Source: JAICLK01 sp036489905 (GTDB taxonomy: Bacteria; Patescibacteriota; Saccharimonadia; Saccharimonadales; UBA4665). Taken from it: DNA of 19,703 bases. Below, piece after piece: positions 1 through 7,572 of this stretch. The stretch is from NCBI GenBank assembly GCA_036489905.1, contig DASXEX010000011.1:1-19703 (forward strand). Reading direction: 5' to 3'. The notes beneath the pieces were generated by a model. That model was not told the origin of the DNA. It saw only the letters and a program-made list of their open reading frames with translations, and made no database searches. How positions within the stretch are numbered: the first letter of the stretch is position 1; each line of letters starts with the position of its first letter. Made by a program: the position numbers and the translations under genes.

Positions 1-43
1 AGTAATCTTTGCGAGTTAACTTGCTCATATAGCGTCCCTTCAT
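1..43 (-). CDS. Start of an unknown leftward gene (partial)
   Basis: On the reverse strand an ATG at 43-41 opens a frame reading MKGRYMSKLTRKDY that runs off the left edge. A strong Shine-Dalgarno GGAGGT lies at 53-48, four bases before this ATG. A second in-frame ATG at 28-26 is possible but has a weaker site. The frame is divergent from rpsB. Only 14 residues are visible, basic in character, so no family can be named. A weak leftward promoter (TATCAT at 71-66 with TTAAAA 17 bp further upstream) could serve it. The start is fairly well supported; identity is unknown. Confidence 0.5.
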   Translation of the reverse strand, partial: MKGRYMSKLTRKDY

Positions 44-147
44 CCGCACCTCCATACCAGACAGCATGATAGAAGATTACGGGTACTTTTTTAATGAGCT
101 AACGAATACTACTTGGGGAACTTTATTTATGAGCTAAGTCGCCAAGG

Positions 148-176
148 TTGCATCACAACAAAAATTTTGGTATAGT
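148..176 (+). promoter_or_regulatory. Sigma-70 type promoter of the rpsB operon
   Basis: TTGCAT (148-153) and TATAGT (171-176) are separated by exactly 17 bp. Transcription would start near 183, giving a leader of about 90 nt before rpsB. This is the best consensus promoter at the left end. Confidence 0.7.
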
Positions 177-182
177 CAAACC

Positions 183-274
183 TGAAAAATTAAGCAGTTT
201 GGGGACGAATCCTCTTATCGGAATTCTTTGCAGGAGCCGATGAGCACCCAATCGAAGAGAAAGGACATCAAATT
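183..274 (+). promoter_or_regulatory. Structured rpsB mRNA leader, possible S2 autoregulatory site
   Basis: The leader has nested complementary segments: CTCTT (212-216) with AAGAG (255-259), and ATCGG (217-221) with CCGAT (237-241). CGAT (238-241) could instead pair with ATCG (251-254), so two folds compete. The Shine-Dalgarno AAAGGA (260-265) directly abuts the AAGAG arm, nine bases before the ATG. In E. coli the rpsB-tsf leader is a target of S2 feedback; that this leader works the same way is inference. Confidence 0.4.
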
Positions 275-1027
275 ATGGCTACTGTTGACGTAGACATTAA
301 AAAGTTGTTGGAGGCGGGCGCGCATTTTGGGCACAAGACGAGCCGCTGGCATCCGAAAATGGCGCCGTATATTCACAGCAAACGCGGCGGCAGTCATATT
401 ATTGATTTGACCAAAACCGTGGCGGCGTTCGATGAGGCGCTGGAATTTGTAGCCAAAACGGCGGGCGAGGGCAAGCAGGTTTTGTTTGTCGGCACCAAGC
501 GACAGGCGCAGGAAATCGTGCACAAACTGGCGGAAGATACCGGCATGCCGTTTGTCACGAACCGCTGGCTCGGCGGCATGCTGACCAACTGGCCGACGAT
601 TAGCGGGCGCATCAAGCACCTGAAAGATTTGGAAGCCAAAATGGCTTCGGGCGAACTTGCCAACAAATATAACAAGCTCGAGGTGCAGCGTTTCCAAGAA
701 GAAATCGACGAGTTGAATCGGCTGTACGGCGGCATCAAAGACATGGCCGCGCGGCCGGGCGCAGTCGTTATTTTCGACATTCTCCATGACGCCAACGCGT
801 TGCGCGAAGCCCGCAAACTTGGCGTGCCTACTGTCGCGCTGGTCGATACCAATGCCGATCCGAGCCTTGTGACACACCCGATTCCGTGCAACGATGACGC
901 CATCAAAACCATTCAGCTCGCCGCCGACTATTTCCAGCAAGCCGTGGAGCAGGGCAAAGCCAAACGTGCTAAAGCCACGCAAGACACCGCACCGGACAAA
1001 GACGAAGCCAAGCCGGAGGCGAAATAG
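275..1027 (+). CDS. rpsB: 30S ribosomal protein S2
   Basis: The 250-residue protein is about the usual length for bacterial S2, a small-subunit protein that binds late in 30S assembly together with S1 where S1 exists. Family hallmarks are visible: LLEAGAHFGHKTSRWHPKM near the N-terminus, LFVGTKRQAQ around residue 70, NRWLGGMLTNW around 95-106, and a C-terminal part with VALVDTNADPSLVTHPIPCNDDA. The ATG at 275 follows AAAGGA by nine bases. The tail after residue 230 is Lys/Glu/Ala rich and probably disordered. The stop TAG shares one base with the GTG start of tsf, so the two are translationally coupled, the usual rpsB-tsf arrangement. Confidence 0.97.
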   Translation: MATVDVDIKKLLEAGAHFGHKTSRWHPKMAPYIHSKRGGSHIIDLTKTVAAFDEALEFVAKTAGEGKQVLFVGTKRQAQEIVHKLAEDTGMPFVTNRWLGGMLTNWPTISGRIKHLKDLEAKMASGELANKYNKLEVQRFQEEIDELNRLYGGIKDMAARPGAVVIFDILHDANALREARKLGVPTVALVDTNADPSLVTHPIPCNDDAIKTIQLAADYFQQAVEQGKAKRAKATQDTAPDKDEAKPEAK

Positions 1028-1623
1028 TGGCAGTTGATATTGCAGAAATCAAACGATTGCGCGAACTGACCGGTGTGGGCATGACCGACGCGAAAAAAGC
1101 TTTGGATGAATCAAACGGCGACTTCGACAAAGCACTCGAAGCCATGCGCAAAAAAGGCATGACCAAAGTCGAGAAAAAAGGCGAACGCGAAGCCCGCGAA
1201 GGCTTGGTTGAAGCCTACGTGCACAGCGGCCGCATCGGCGTTTTGGTCGAGGTAAATTGCGAGACGGATTTCGTGACGCGCACCGACGATTTCAAAAATC
1301 TGGCGCACGACATCGCCATGCACGTTGCTGCCTCGGCTCCTGAATTTGTAAGCGTTGGCGACATACCTGCCGCAGAGCGCGAACGCGTCGCCGCCGAATT
1401 CAAAGAAAAAGCTGCGTCTGAGGGCAAGCCGGCCGACATGATCGACAAAATTGCGGAAGGCCAAGTCAAAAAACATTTTGCCGAAAAGTGCCTGCTGGAA
1501 CAGCCGTTCATCAAAAATCCCGACCAAACCGTCGGCCAATACGTCAAAGAACACATCGCCAAACTCGGCGAAAACATCGTCATCCGCCGCTTCAACCGCA
1601 TGGCTCTCGGCGAAGTCGCTTAA
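1027..1623 (+). CDS. tsf: Elongation factor Ts, short form
   Basis: EF-Ts is the guanine-nucleotide exchange factor that recycles EF-Tu. The N-terminal UBA-like region contains the family signature LRELTGVGMTDAKKAL (about residues 11-26), and VEVNCETDFVTR follows near residue 75. At 198 residues it is much shorter than the E. coli form (about 283) and resembles the compact single-core EF-Ts of Thermus. It starts with GTG overlapping the rpsB stop by one base, so it depends on coupling rather than its own strong ribosome site. The final bases contain TAAGGA, which serves as ribosome site for the next gene. Confidence 0.97.
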   Translation: MAVDIAEIKRLRELTGVGMTDAKKALDESNGDFDKALEAMRKKGMTKVEKKGEREAREGLVEAYVHSGRIGVLVEVNCETDFVTRTDDFKNLAHDIAMHVAASAPEFVSVGDIPAAERERVAAEFKEKAASEGKPADMIDKIAEGQVKKHFAEKCLLEQPFIKNPDQTVGQYVKEHIAKLGENIVIRRFNRMALGEVA

Positions 1624-1636
1624 GGACACTGAAATC

Positions 1637-2227
1637 GTGGCTAGACAACTACTTTCGACAAAATATTTATACGCGCTGGAACTCGTGGCGCAGCTTTTCG
1701 TGGATCATAAAAGGGCTGTGGGCAACATCCCATATGTGACGCATTTGTTTGGCGTTTGCTATATTGTCCAACAGCTGACCGATGACAGAGAGGTGCATCT
1801 AGGGGCGTTACTCCACGATGTGTTGGAGGATATTCCAGCAGAAGAATACTCGGCAAAACAATTGCAGGCTGATTTTGGTGCTGGGGTTTTGCGGCTGGTC
1901 CAGGCGGTCTCGTTCGATGAAGTACGCTATGGCAAAGACGAGTCGCGTCGGCAGTATATCGCTCAGCTCAAGGTCGCGCCGATCGATGCATGCCTAGTCA
2001 GCGGAGCCGATATGCTGCACAATGGCCGCGATTTTATGTATTGGTACAATCGTGAACCGGCGGAAACCACGAAGCAATTCGGCCCCGAAAAGATACGTCG
2101 GCGTGATTGGTTCTGGCACGAGCGGTTAGTGGTTATCGAGCATAGACTCGGCGCCGATCATGATTTGGTCAAAGAGCTCCGCGCAATGTTCCGTGATTTG
2201 GAAGTCATTAATCAAAAAATTATGTAG
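1637..2227 (+). CDS. HD-domain alarmone (ppGpp) hydrolase-like protein
   Basis: This 196-residue protein shows the metal-binding HD pattern of the RelA/SpoT hydrolase branch: PYVTHLFGV (His36), LGALLHDVLEDI (His60-Asp61 and Glu64-Asp65) and GADMLHN (Asp125, matching the ADRLHNM signature of SpoT). There is no synthetase, TGS or ACT domain, so it resembles small alarmone hydrolases (MESH1/SAH-like) that remove pyrophosphate from (p)ppGpp. I chose GTG at 1637 because TAAGGA (1621-1626, overlapping the tsf stop) lies 10 bases before it; the frame is open further upstream but there it overlaps tsf. It lies between tsf and frr, where pyrH normally is. Substrate is inferred from motifs only; another nucleotide phosphohydrolase remains possible. 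Confidence 0.82.
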   Translation: MARQLLSTKYLYALELVAQLFVDHKRAVGNIPYVTHLFGVCYIVQQLTDDREVHLGALLHDVLEDIPAEEYSAKQLQADFGAGVLRLVQAVSFDEVRYGKDESRRQYIAQLKVAPIDACLVSGADMLHNGRDFMYWYNREPAETTKQFGPEKIRRRDWFWHERLVVIEHRLGADHDLVKELRAMFRDLEVINQKIM

Positions 2228-2248
2228 AATGAGTGTGAAGGAGTTGCA

Positions 2249-2812
2249 ATGAACCCAAGCCACATTGTTGATGAAGCGAAGGCGAAATTTGCCGGTGCAG
2301 TAGAGCATTTGCAAAATGAGCTGAAGAAATTGCGGACGGGGCGGGCGAGCGCGAGTATGTTGGATGGCGTGATGGTCGAGGCGTATGGCACGCAGATGCC
2401 GCTGAATCAGGCGGCCACATTGTCAGCGCCGGAGGCGCAGCTGTTGCAAATTTCGCCGTTCGATCCGAATAACTTGCAGGCAATTGTGACGGCGATTCGC
2501 AATAACCAAAGTTTGGGCCTGAACCCGACCGACGACGGACGCGTGGTGCGTGTGCAGATTCCGCCACTGACCGAAGAGCGCCGGCGCGAGCTCGCCAAAC
2601 AAATCGGCGAAAAGGTGGAAGATTGCATGATCGCCATGCGCAATGCCCGCCACGACGCGCTGAAATCGGCCGACAACGCCAAGAAGGACAAATCGATGAG
2701 TGAGGACGACGTCAAGCGTGTCGAAAAGCAAATCGACGAACTCATGAGTCAGCAAAAGCAAGCTGCGGATCAGCTGGCGAAAGCCAAAGAAAAAGAACTT
2801 TTAACTATTTAG
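2249..2812 (+). CDS. frr: Ribosome recycling factor
   Basis: RRF splits post-termination ribosomes together with EF-G. The 187-residue length is typical (about 185). Family features include LRTGRASASMLDGVMVEAYG near residues 27-46, an ISPFDPNNLQAI segment, and PPLTEERRRELAKQIGEKVED followed by a long charged helix ending KAKEKELLTI. The ATG follows GAAGGAG (2237-2243) by five bases, an independent strong ribosome site. It is the last gene of the rpsB operon before the palindrome at 2818-2936. Confidence 0.97.
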   Translation: MNPSHIVDEAKAKFAGAVEHLQNELKKLRTGRASASMLDGVMVEAYGTQMPLNQAATLSAPEAQLLQISPFDPNNLQAIVTAIRNNQSLGLNPTDDGRVVRVQIPPLTEERRRELAKQIGEKVEDCMIAMRNARHDALKSADNAKKDKSMSEDDVKRVEKQIDELMSQQKQAADQLAKAKEKELLTI

Positions 2813-2817
2813 TGAGC

Positions 2818-2936
2818 GGGCTTTTGTATTCCGGCACATTGCGGCTGCAAACCTGCGCTCCGCACTCACCTACCGAAAGTACGGCTCGCTTGCGGTGCTC
2901 AATTCGCAACCACACTGCACCAAAATACAAAAGCCC
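2818..2936. repeat. 119-bp imperfect palindrome with 13-bp perfect terminal inverted repeats
   Basis: GGGCTTTTGTATT (2818-2830) is the exact reverse complement of AATACAAAAGCCC (2924-2936). The 93 bp between also match imperfectly: most arm mismatches are C-for-T or A-for-G, which become G-U pairs if the minus strand is transcribed. Inner pieces include CCGCA/TGCGG around a CCG...CGG tip. No flanking target duplication was seen. It begins five bases after the frr stop and ends before the uppS promoter. It could be a terminator, a mobile palindromic element of MITE or REP type, or an attenuator. The palindrome is certain; its role is not. Confidence 0.7.
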
Positions 2937-2960
2937 TTATCGGCAAATAATCAGCTAGCT

Positions 2961-2969
2961 TGCTATAAT
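2961..2969 (+). promoter_or_regulatory. Extended -10 promoter of uppS, near-leaderless
   Basis: TGCTATAAT is a perfect extended -10 element. No good -35 box is seen 17 bp upstream. The predicted start is near 2976, leaving about four bases before the uppS ATG and no room for a ribosome binding site. Confidence 0.65.
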
Positions 2970-2979
2970 TAGAAGCACT

Positions 2980-3681
2980 ATGACAAAAGCAGATGAAATG
3001 GCGGTGCCGACGCACCTCGGTTTGATTGTCGATGGCAACCGGCGTTGGGCGCGCGAACATGGCGTGAGTGCGGTGCAGGGACATCGGCGCGGATATGGAA
3101 ATTTGAAAATTGTCTGCAAGGCGGCGCTGAAATACGGCGTGCGTTACGTGTCGGCGTACGTATTTTCGACGGAGAACTGGCAGCGCGATCAGCAGGAAGT
3201 TCGCGATCTCATGAGGTTGCTAAAATGGGTGTTGACGCATGAAGTAAAGGAATTTCACCGCGAAGGCATCCGGTTGCGTGTAGTCGGCTCGAAGGCAAGG
3301 CTCGGTGCAGCGATGATTACCGCGATTCACGATGCCGAAAAATTGACGGAGGAAAATACGCGCGGCACGCTGCTTTTGTGCCTGGACTACGGCGGCCAGC
3401 AGGAAATTGTCGAGGCGACAAAGCGCATCGCAGAAGCTGGCGTGGTGGCCGAAGACATCACGGCCGAGATGATTACCGAACATTTGTACGCGCCGGACGT
3501 GCCGCCGCTTGACCTTGTAATCCGCACCTCGGGTGAGCAGCGGCTGAGCAATTTCATGCTGTGGGAATCCGCCTACAGCGAGCTGATGTTTGCCGGAGCA
3601 AATTTCCCCGACTTCGACGAGCAAGCGCTCGTGGCGGTGCTTTCTGACTATGCAAAGCGCAAGCGAAGATTTGGGAAATAA
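2980..3681 (+). CDS. uppS: Isoprenyl (undecaprenyl) diphosphate synthase
   Basis: This cis-prenyltransferase adds isopentenyl units to farnesyl diphosphate to build the C55 lipid carrier for cell-wall synthesis. The 233-residue protein has the family signature HLGLIVDGNRRWA (catalytic Asp18), YVSAYVFSTENW near residue 67, and the C-terminal LDLVIRTSGEQRLSNFMLW that binds pyrophosphate. No Shine-Dalgarno precedes the ATG and the -10 box is 10 bases away, so the transcript is probably leaderless. Its stop TAA overlaps the rseP ATG by one base. Supply of farnesyl diphosphate is not encoded in this window. Confidence 0.95.
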   Translation: MTKADEMAVPTHLGLIVDGNRRWAREHGVSAVQGHRRGYGNLKIVCKAALKYGVRYVSAYVFSTENWQRDQQEVRDLMRLLKWVLTHEVKEFHREGIRLRVVGSKARLGAAMITAIHDAEKLTEENTRGTLLLCLDYGGQQEIVEATKRIAEAGVVAEDITAEMITEHLYAPDVPPLDLVIRTSGEQRLSNFMLWESAYSELMFAGANFPDFDEQALVAVLSDYAKRKRRFGK

Positions 3682-4862
3682 TGGGCGTAATTTTATTAAT
3701 CATTGGCATTATTTTGTTTATCGGCCTAGTGGTGGTGCACGAGCTCGGGCATTTTTGGGTGGCACGGCGTAACGGTGTGGATGCCGAGGAATTCGGCATA
3801 TTTTTCCCGCCCAGAATTTGGAGTCGCAAAATCAAAGGTAAAAATGGCAAAAAAGGTTTTGAGTTCAGCATCAACGCCTTGCCGCTCGGCGGTTTTGTGC
3901 GGCTGAAGGGCGAGCACGATTCCGACACCGGAACAGGGACGTTTGGCGCGGCAAGTCTGCTGACAAAAACGAAAATCATGCTGGCGGGCGTGGGCATGAA
4001 TTTGCTGGCCGCGCTCGTTTTGTTCACCATTTTGGCATGGATTGGTATACCGCAGCTCGTCGACAACCAGTTTACGGTTAAAAGCGACACGAAGGTTAGC
4101 CAACGTCAGATCTTGATTGATGGCGTGTTGCCGAACTCACCGGCCGCGCATATTGGTTTGCAATTTCAGGACAAGTTGGTATCAATCGGCATGCCGAACC
4201 AAAAGCCGGTGCGATTTACCGGTATGAATGATTTCCAGACTACCATCAAAAGGTTCGCCGGCCAGAAAGTCGCAGTGTCGTATGTACATGACGGCACACC
4301 GCATACCGCTACGGTAACATTGCTAAGCAAACAAGTCGTTGCGGCCAGCCAGCATACGGCTAAGCCGAAAGCGTATCTTGGCGTAGCTGTAATATCGTAT
4401 GTTTTGCAGCGTTCGACGTGGTCGGCGCCGGTGGTAGCGCTTGGGCTGGTCAAGCAGTTTACGGTTCTCACGTTCAAGGGGCTTGGCGCGGCACTCAAAG
4501 GCCTCGGCTCAACGATCGCCGGTTTCGCGACCCACAACAAAACGGCGCGCCAAAGTGGGCAAACGCAAGCCAGCGACCAGGTGACTGGGCCGGTCGGTAT
4601 CTTCGTAATTTTGAAGGATGGCAGCGCGCTCGGGTACCAATTCATGCTGATGATTATCGCCGTGATTTCGCTGACCTTGGCGATTATGAACATTTTGCCC
4701 ATTCCGGCGCTCGATGGCGGCAAGCTGTTTTTGACGCTCGCGGCGCGCCTTTTCCGCAAGCGTTTGACGCAGAGTTTTGAAGAATGGGTGTACGGCTCGA
4801 GTTTTATTTTACTTTTGGGCTTGATGGTATTAATCACGATTGTCGATGTCAAGCGCCACTAA
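3681..4862 (+). CDS. rseP: RseP/RasP-type site-2 zinc metalloprotease
   Basis: This 393-residue membrane protein belongs to peptidase family M50, which cleaves transmembrane anchors of regulators and signal-peptide remnants. The first membrane helix carries the zinc site HELGHF (His20, Glu21, His24). A PDZ-like region follows (about 135-220, with VLPNSPAAHIGLQFQDKLVSI). The third zinc ligand lies in NILPIPALDGGKLF near residue 340-350. The start overlaps the uppS stop (TAATG), so it is translationally coupled. The order uppS-rseP matches the conserved bacterial cluster with cdsA and dxr missing between them. Confidence 0.94.
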   Translation: MGVILLIIGIILFIGLVVVHELGHFWVARRNGVDAEEFGIFFPPRIWSRKIKGKNGKKGFEFSINALPLGGFVRLKGEHDSDTGTGTFGAASLLTKTKIMLAGVGMNLLAALVLFTILAWIGIPQLVDNQFTVKSDTKVSQRQILIDGVLPNSPAAHIGLQFQDKLVSIGMPNQKPVRFTGMNDFQTTIKRFAGQKVAVSYVHDGTPHTATVTLLSKQVVAASQHTAKPKAYLGVAVISYVLQRSTWSAPVVALGLVKQFTVLTFKGLGAALKGLGSTIAGFATHNKTARQSGQTQASDQVTGPVGIFVILKDGSALGYQFMLMIIAVISLTLAIMNILPIPALDGGKLFLTLAARLFRKRLTQSFEEWVYGSSFILLLGLMVLITIVDVKRH

Positions 4863-5643
4863 GAGTAACGACGCGGTGACGCAGACCGAAGCACCGATGC
4901 CAGCGAAAATTCCGTGGAGCCCGGTTGTGGCTGTCGTGTTTGTGGTTGTCATTTATTTTGTTTCGCAGCTTGTAGGCGGCTTGTTGTTGTCGATTTATCC
5001 GATGGTGCGCCACTGGTCGGATGGGCAGGCGAACACTTGGATAAACAACTCGGTGTTGGCCCAGTTTGGGTACGTGGTCATCGCAGAGGGCTTGATGCTC
5101 TTGCCGCTGTGGTGGTTTCTTAAGCGCTATAAATTCGGCTTTGGTAAGCTGGGACTCACGCGCATCAAGGCCGACGATATGTTATATGCCCTTGGCGGCT
5201 TCATGATGTATTTTTTTTCGTACGCAATTTTGCTGAGCATCGCCACGAAAGCCATTCCGTCGCTCAATGTCAACCAGCCACAGCAGATTGGATTTCAAAC
5301 GGCTAGTGGCTTCGGGCCGCTGGCACTCACGGCGATCAGTCTGGTGATTTTGCCGCCGATTGTCGAGGAAATCCTGGTGCGCGGTTTTCTGTATACTTCC
5401 TTGAAAAAGAGTTTGCCGAAGATTGTCGCAGCGCTTATCACCAGCATCATTTTTGCCAGTGCTCATCTTGAATTCGGCAGTGGCGCGCCGCTTTTGTGGG
5501 TCGCAGCCATCGACACCTTCACGTTGTCGCTCGTGCTGTGCTACTTGCGGGAAAAAACCGGCCGGCTGTGGGCGTCGATGGGCGTACATGGGCTTAAAAA
5601 TGCCATCGCGTTCGCCAGTTTGTTTATTTTCCATGTTCGTTAG
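4846..5643 (+). CDS. CPBP-family intramembrane glutamic protease
   Basis: A 265-residue membrane protein with several hydrophobic helices. It carries the CPBP (Abi/CAAX prenyl protease-like) motifs: EE...R in PPIVEEILVRGFLY near residue 175, SAHLEFG near 205, and the third motif in MGVHGLKNAIAF near the C-terminus. Such enzymes are related to Rce1 and in bacteria are often linked to bacteriocin maturation or immunity, or surface-protein processing. I chose the ATG at 4846, giving a 17-bp overlap with rseP; a TTG at 4840 in the same frame is an alternative. It ends the uppS operon. The pairing of two intramembrane proteases suggests a membrane-protein processing unit, which is inference. Confidence 0.88.
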   Translation: MSSATKSNDAVTQTEAPMPAKIPWSPVVAVVFVVVIYFVSQLVGGLLLSIYPMVRHWSDGQANTWINNSVLAQFGYVVIAEGLMLLPLWWFLKRYKFGFGKLGLTRIKADDMLYALGGFMMYFFSYAILLSIATKAIPSLNVNQPQQIGFQTASGFGPLALTAISLVILPPIVEEILVRGFLYTSLKKSLPKIVAALITSIIFASAHLEFGSGAPLLWVAAIDTFTLSLVLCYLREKTGRLWASMGVHGLKNAIAFASLFIFHVR

Positions 5644-5645
5644 CG

Positions 5646-5651
5646 TATAAT
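5646..5651 (+). promoter_or_regulatory. Promoter -10 box upstream of proS
   Basis: TATAAT lies just after the CPBP stop codon. The -35 region is weak (TTTATT, 17 bp upstream). Predicted transcription start is about 5658, two bases before the ATG of the small leader ORF at 5660. Confidence 0.5.
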
Positions 5652-5659
5652 CGACGCCA

Positions 5660-5725
5660 ATGAACCGTCATTGTTCGATGATTTCAACTCCCATTCCGGC
5701 CAAGCGGCCGATATATTATTCGTAA
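5660..5725 (+). CDS. Putative 21-residue leader peptide upstream of proS
   Basis: An ATG eight bases after the -10 box opens a 21-codon frame containing STPIPAKRPIYYS, with three proline codons (CCC, CCG, CCG) in its second half, and stops at TAA 47 bases before proS. A perfect GC stem CGGCC/GGCCG with loop AAGC (5697-5710) sits on the last two proline codons and is followed by the AT-rich stretch ATATATTATT. This would fit a proline-sensing attenuator for prolyl-tRNA synthetase, but the ORF could arise by chance; there is no homology evidence. Confidence 0.3.
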   Translation: MNRHCSMISTPIPAKRPIYYS

Positions 5726-5772
5726 TCTTTAACAATTTATTACTGGAAACATCCGAAAAGGAGTAAAAACTT

Positions 5773-7506
5773 ATGAGAATGTCGCAGTTGTTCGGCAAAA
5801 CATCGAAGACAGAAGGTGCGGACTACAAGATAGCTTCGCATCGTCTACTGACGCAAGCAGGCTTTATTCGTGAATCTACAGCAGGTCGCTACTACTTGTT
5901 GCCGTTGGGGTTGAGGGTGCACGACAATATCATCAAAGTCGTTCGTAAGCACATGGACGCTGCCGGTGCGCAAGAGCTTGTCATGCCCACACTGCATCCG
6001 CTAGAACTCTGGCAAGAGACTAACCGTACTACGACTACTGGGTTCGAGCTAATGAAGGTTGCGGATCGGCGCGGTGCTGAGTTTGCGCTCGGCGGTACTG
6101 CAGAGGAAATGGCGGTCGACCTGGTGCGCAAGTTCAATATCAGCTACAAAGATTTGCCATTCAATATTTATCAATTTTCACTCAAATTCCGCGACGAAAT
6201 GCGCGCCCGCGGCGGCTTGCTGCGCGTGCGTGAATTCGTTATGAAGGACGCCTATAGTTTCGGCACCGAGGCGCAATTCAAACAGACATACCAGCAGATG
6301 TGGGACGCTTACGCAGCTATCTTTAAAGAGTTAGGGCTAAATACAGACGTTGTAGCTGCGGACAACGGTTATATAGGCGGTGAGTACTGCCACGAGTTTG
6401 TCTCGGAAAGCGAAACGGGCGAGAGCCGCTACTTTATCGATCCCGCGAGTGGCTACGCCGCACACGAAGACGTCGCGACGTTCCAAATCGAGAACAAGAA
6501 CGTCGACGAAGTGCTTCAGGAAATGAAACCGGTCGAAGCCAAGCGCGGCACTACCATGGAAGATGGAGTGAAATTGCACGATATGCCACTCTGGCAACAG
6601 ATAAAAGATGTGCTGTACTTTGACGAAGCAACTAAGCGATATGTACTGGCAATCATTCGTGGCGACTTCGACGTTAACGAGACGAAGCTTATACAGGCAG
6701 CCAAAGCGTATGATCTCCGCTCGGCTACCGAAGAAGAAATCCGCGACGACCTAGGCAGCGAGCCAGGGTTCATATCGCCGGTCGCATTCGCCAAGAAGGG
6801 CAAGAAGAGCGGACACGAAGTGATTATCGTGACAGACAGGTCGCTTCGCACCATCAGGAACGCCTACGGAGGTGCCAACAAGAAAGACGCGGACCTGCTG
6901 AACATTAACATCGATCGTGACTTCAAGCCCGATGTCGAAGCCGATATCGCGCTCGCACAACCTGGCATGAAAAGCCCGGACGGTGGTGAACTGATAGAAA
7001 AGCGTGGCATCGAGGTAGGGAACATTTTCCAGCTTGGGTATCATTACAGCAACTTGATGAATGGCGCTGAATATACCGACGACTCTGGCAAGCGGCAGAA
7101 ATACTATATGGGCTGTTATGGCATCGGTATCGGTCGGACTATGGCGGCAATTGTCGAGGCCCACCACGATAGCAAAGGTATCATTTGGCCCGAAGCAATC
7201 GCACCGTTCAAAGTCTACCTCGCGCGGCTTGGCGATGAGCCGCAGGTCGTGGAAGCTGCGGATAATCTATATAAAGACTTGACTCAGAAAAATGTTGCGG
7301 TACTATATGATGACCGTGATGAACGTCCGGGCGGAAAATTCGCCGATGCCGACCTCATGGGCATCCCGTATCGACTGGTCGTGAGCGAGAGGACAATTTC
7401 CGAGGACAAGTTCGAAGTCAAGGCGCGCCAATCCGCACAACCGCAACTTGTGACCAAAGAAGAGGTGATTGAAATATTGGCACCCACTTCCAAGGGGCAG
7501 GTATAA
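5773..7506 (+). CDS. proS: Prolyl-tRNA synthetase (bacterial type with editing domain)
   Basis: This class II enzyme charges tRNA-Pro with proline. The 577-residue length fits the bacterial form with an inserted Ala-Pro editing domain between motifs 2 and 3. Seen are STAGRYYLLPLGLRVHDNI (residues 35-53), ALGGTAEEM (105-113), motif 2 FRDEMRARGGLLRVREF (139-155) with VMKDAYSF, an insertion domain around 225-385, motif 3 CYGIGIGRTMAAIVEA near 452-467, and a C-terminal anticodon-binding domain containing DDRDERPGGKFADADLMGIPYRL. GAAAAGGAG lies nine bases before the ATG. Codon use seems richer in ATA, CTA and AGG than in lysS, but this was judged by eye. Confidence 0.97.
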   Translation: MRMSQLFGKTSKTEGADYKIASHRLLTQAGFIRESTAGRYYLLPLGLRVHDNIIKVVRKHMDAAGAQELVMPTLHPLELWQETNRTTTTGFELMKVADRRGAEFALGGTAEEMAVDLVRKFNISYKDLPFNIYQFSLKFRDEMRARGGLLRVREFVMKDAYSFGTEAQFKQTYQQMWDAYAAIFKELGLNTDVVAADNGYIGGEYCHEFVSESETGESRYFIDPASGYAAHEDVATFQIENKNVDEVLQEMKPVEAKRGTTMEDGVKLHDMPLWQQIKDVLYFDEATKRYVLAIIRGDFDVNETKLIQAAKAYDLRSATEEEIRDDLGSEPGFISPVAFAKKGKKSGHEVIIVTDRSLRTIRNAYGGANKKDADLLNINIDRDFKPDVEADIALAQPGMKSPDGGELIEKRGIEVGNIFQLGYHYSNLMNGAEYTDDSGKRQKYYMGCYGIGIGRTMAAIVEAHHDSKGIIWPEAIAPFKVYLARLGDEPQVVEAADNLYKDLTQKNVAVLYDDRDERPGGKFADADLMGIPYRLVVSERTISEDKFEVKARQSAQPQLVTKEEVIEILAPTSKGQV

Positions 7507-7507
7507 T
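7477..7507 (+). promoter_or_regulatory. Promoter of greA
   Basis: TATAAT (7502-7507) overlaps the proS stop codon. TTGGCA (7477-7482) lies 19 bp upstream, slightly longer than ideal. The predicted transcript carries a leader of about 58 nt before greA. Confidence 0.5.
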
Positions 7508-7572
7508 ATTAAGAGTCATCTAGTTCTGAACAAACAGACACGAACAACATACTACATAAGAGGAGCGAAGCT

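Noticed and set aside
94..137. Direct repeat ATGAGCTAA at 94-102 and 129-137
   Set aside because: Nine bases repeated once, 35 bp apart; could be an operator pair but too short to support.
5660..5772. T-box riboswitch before proS
   Set aside because: No T-box consensus or specifier-type stem was seen; only the short ORF and a five-base stem.
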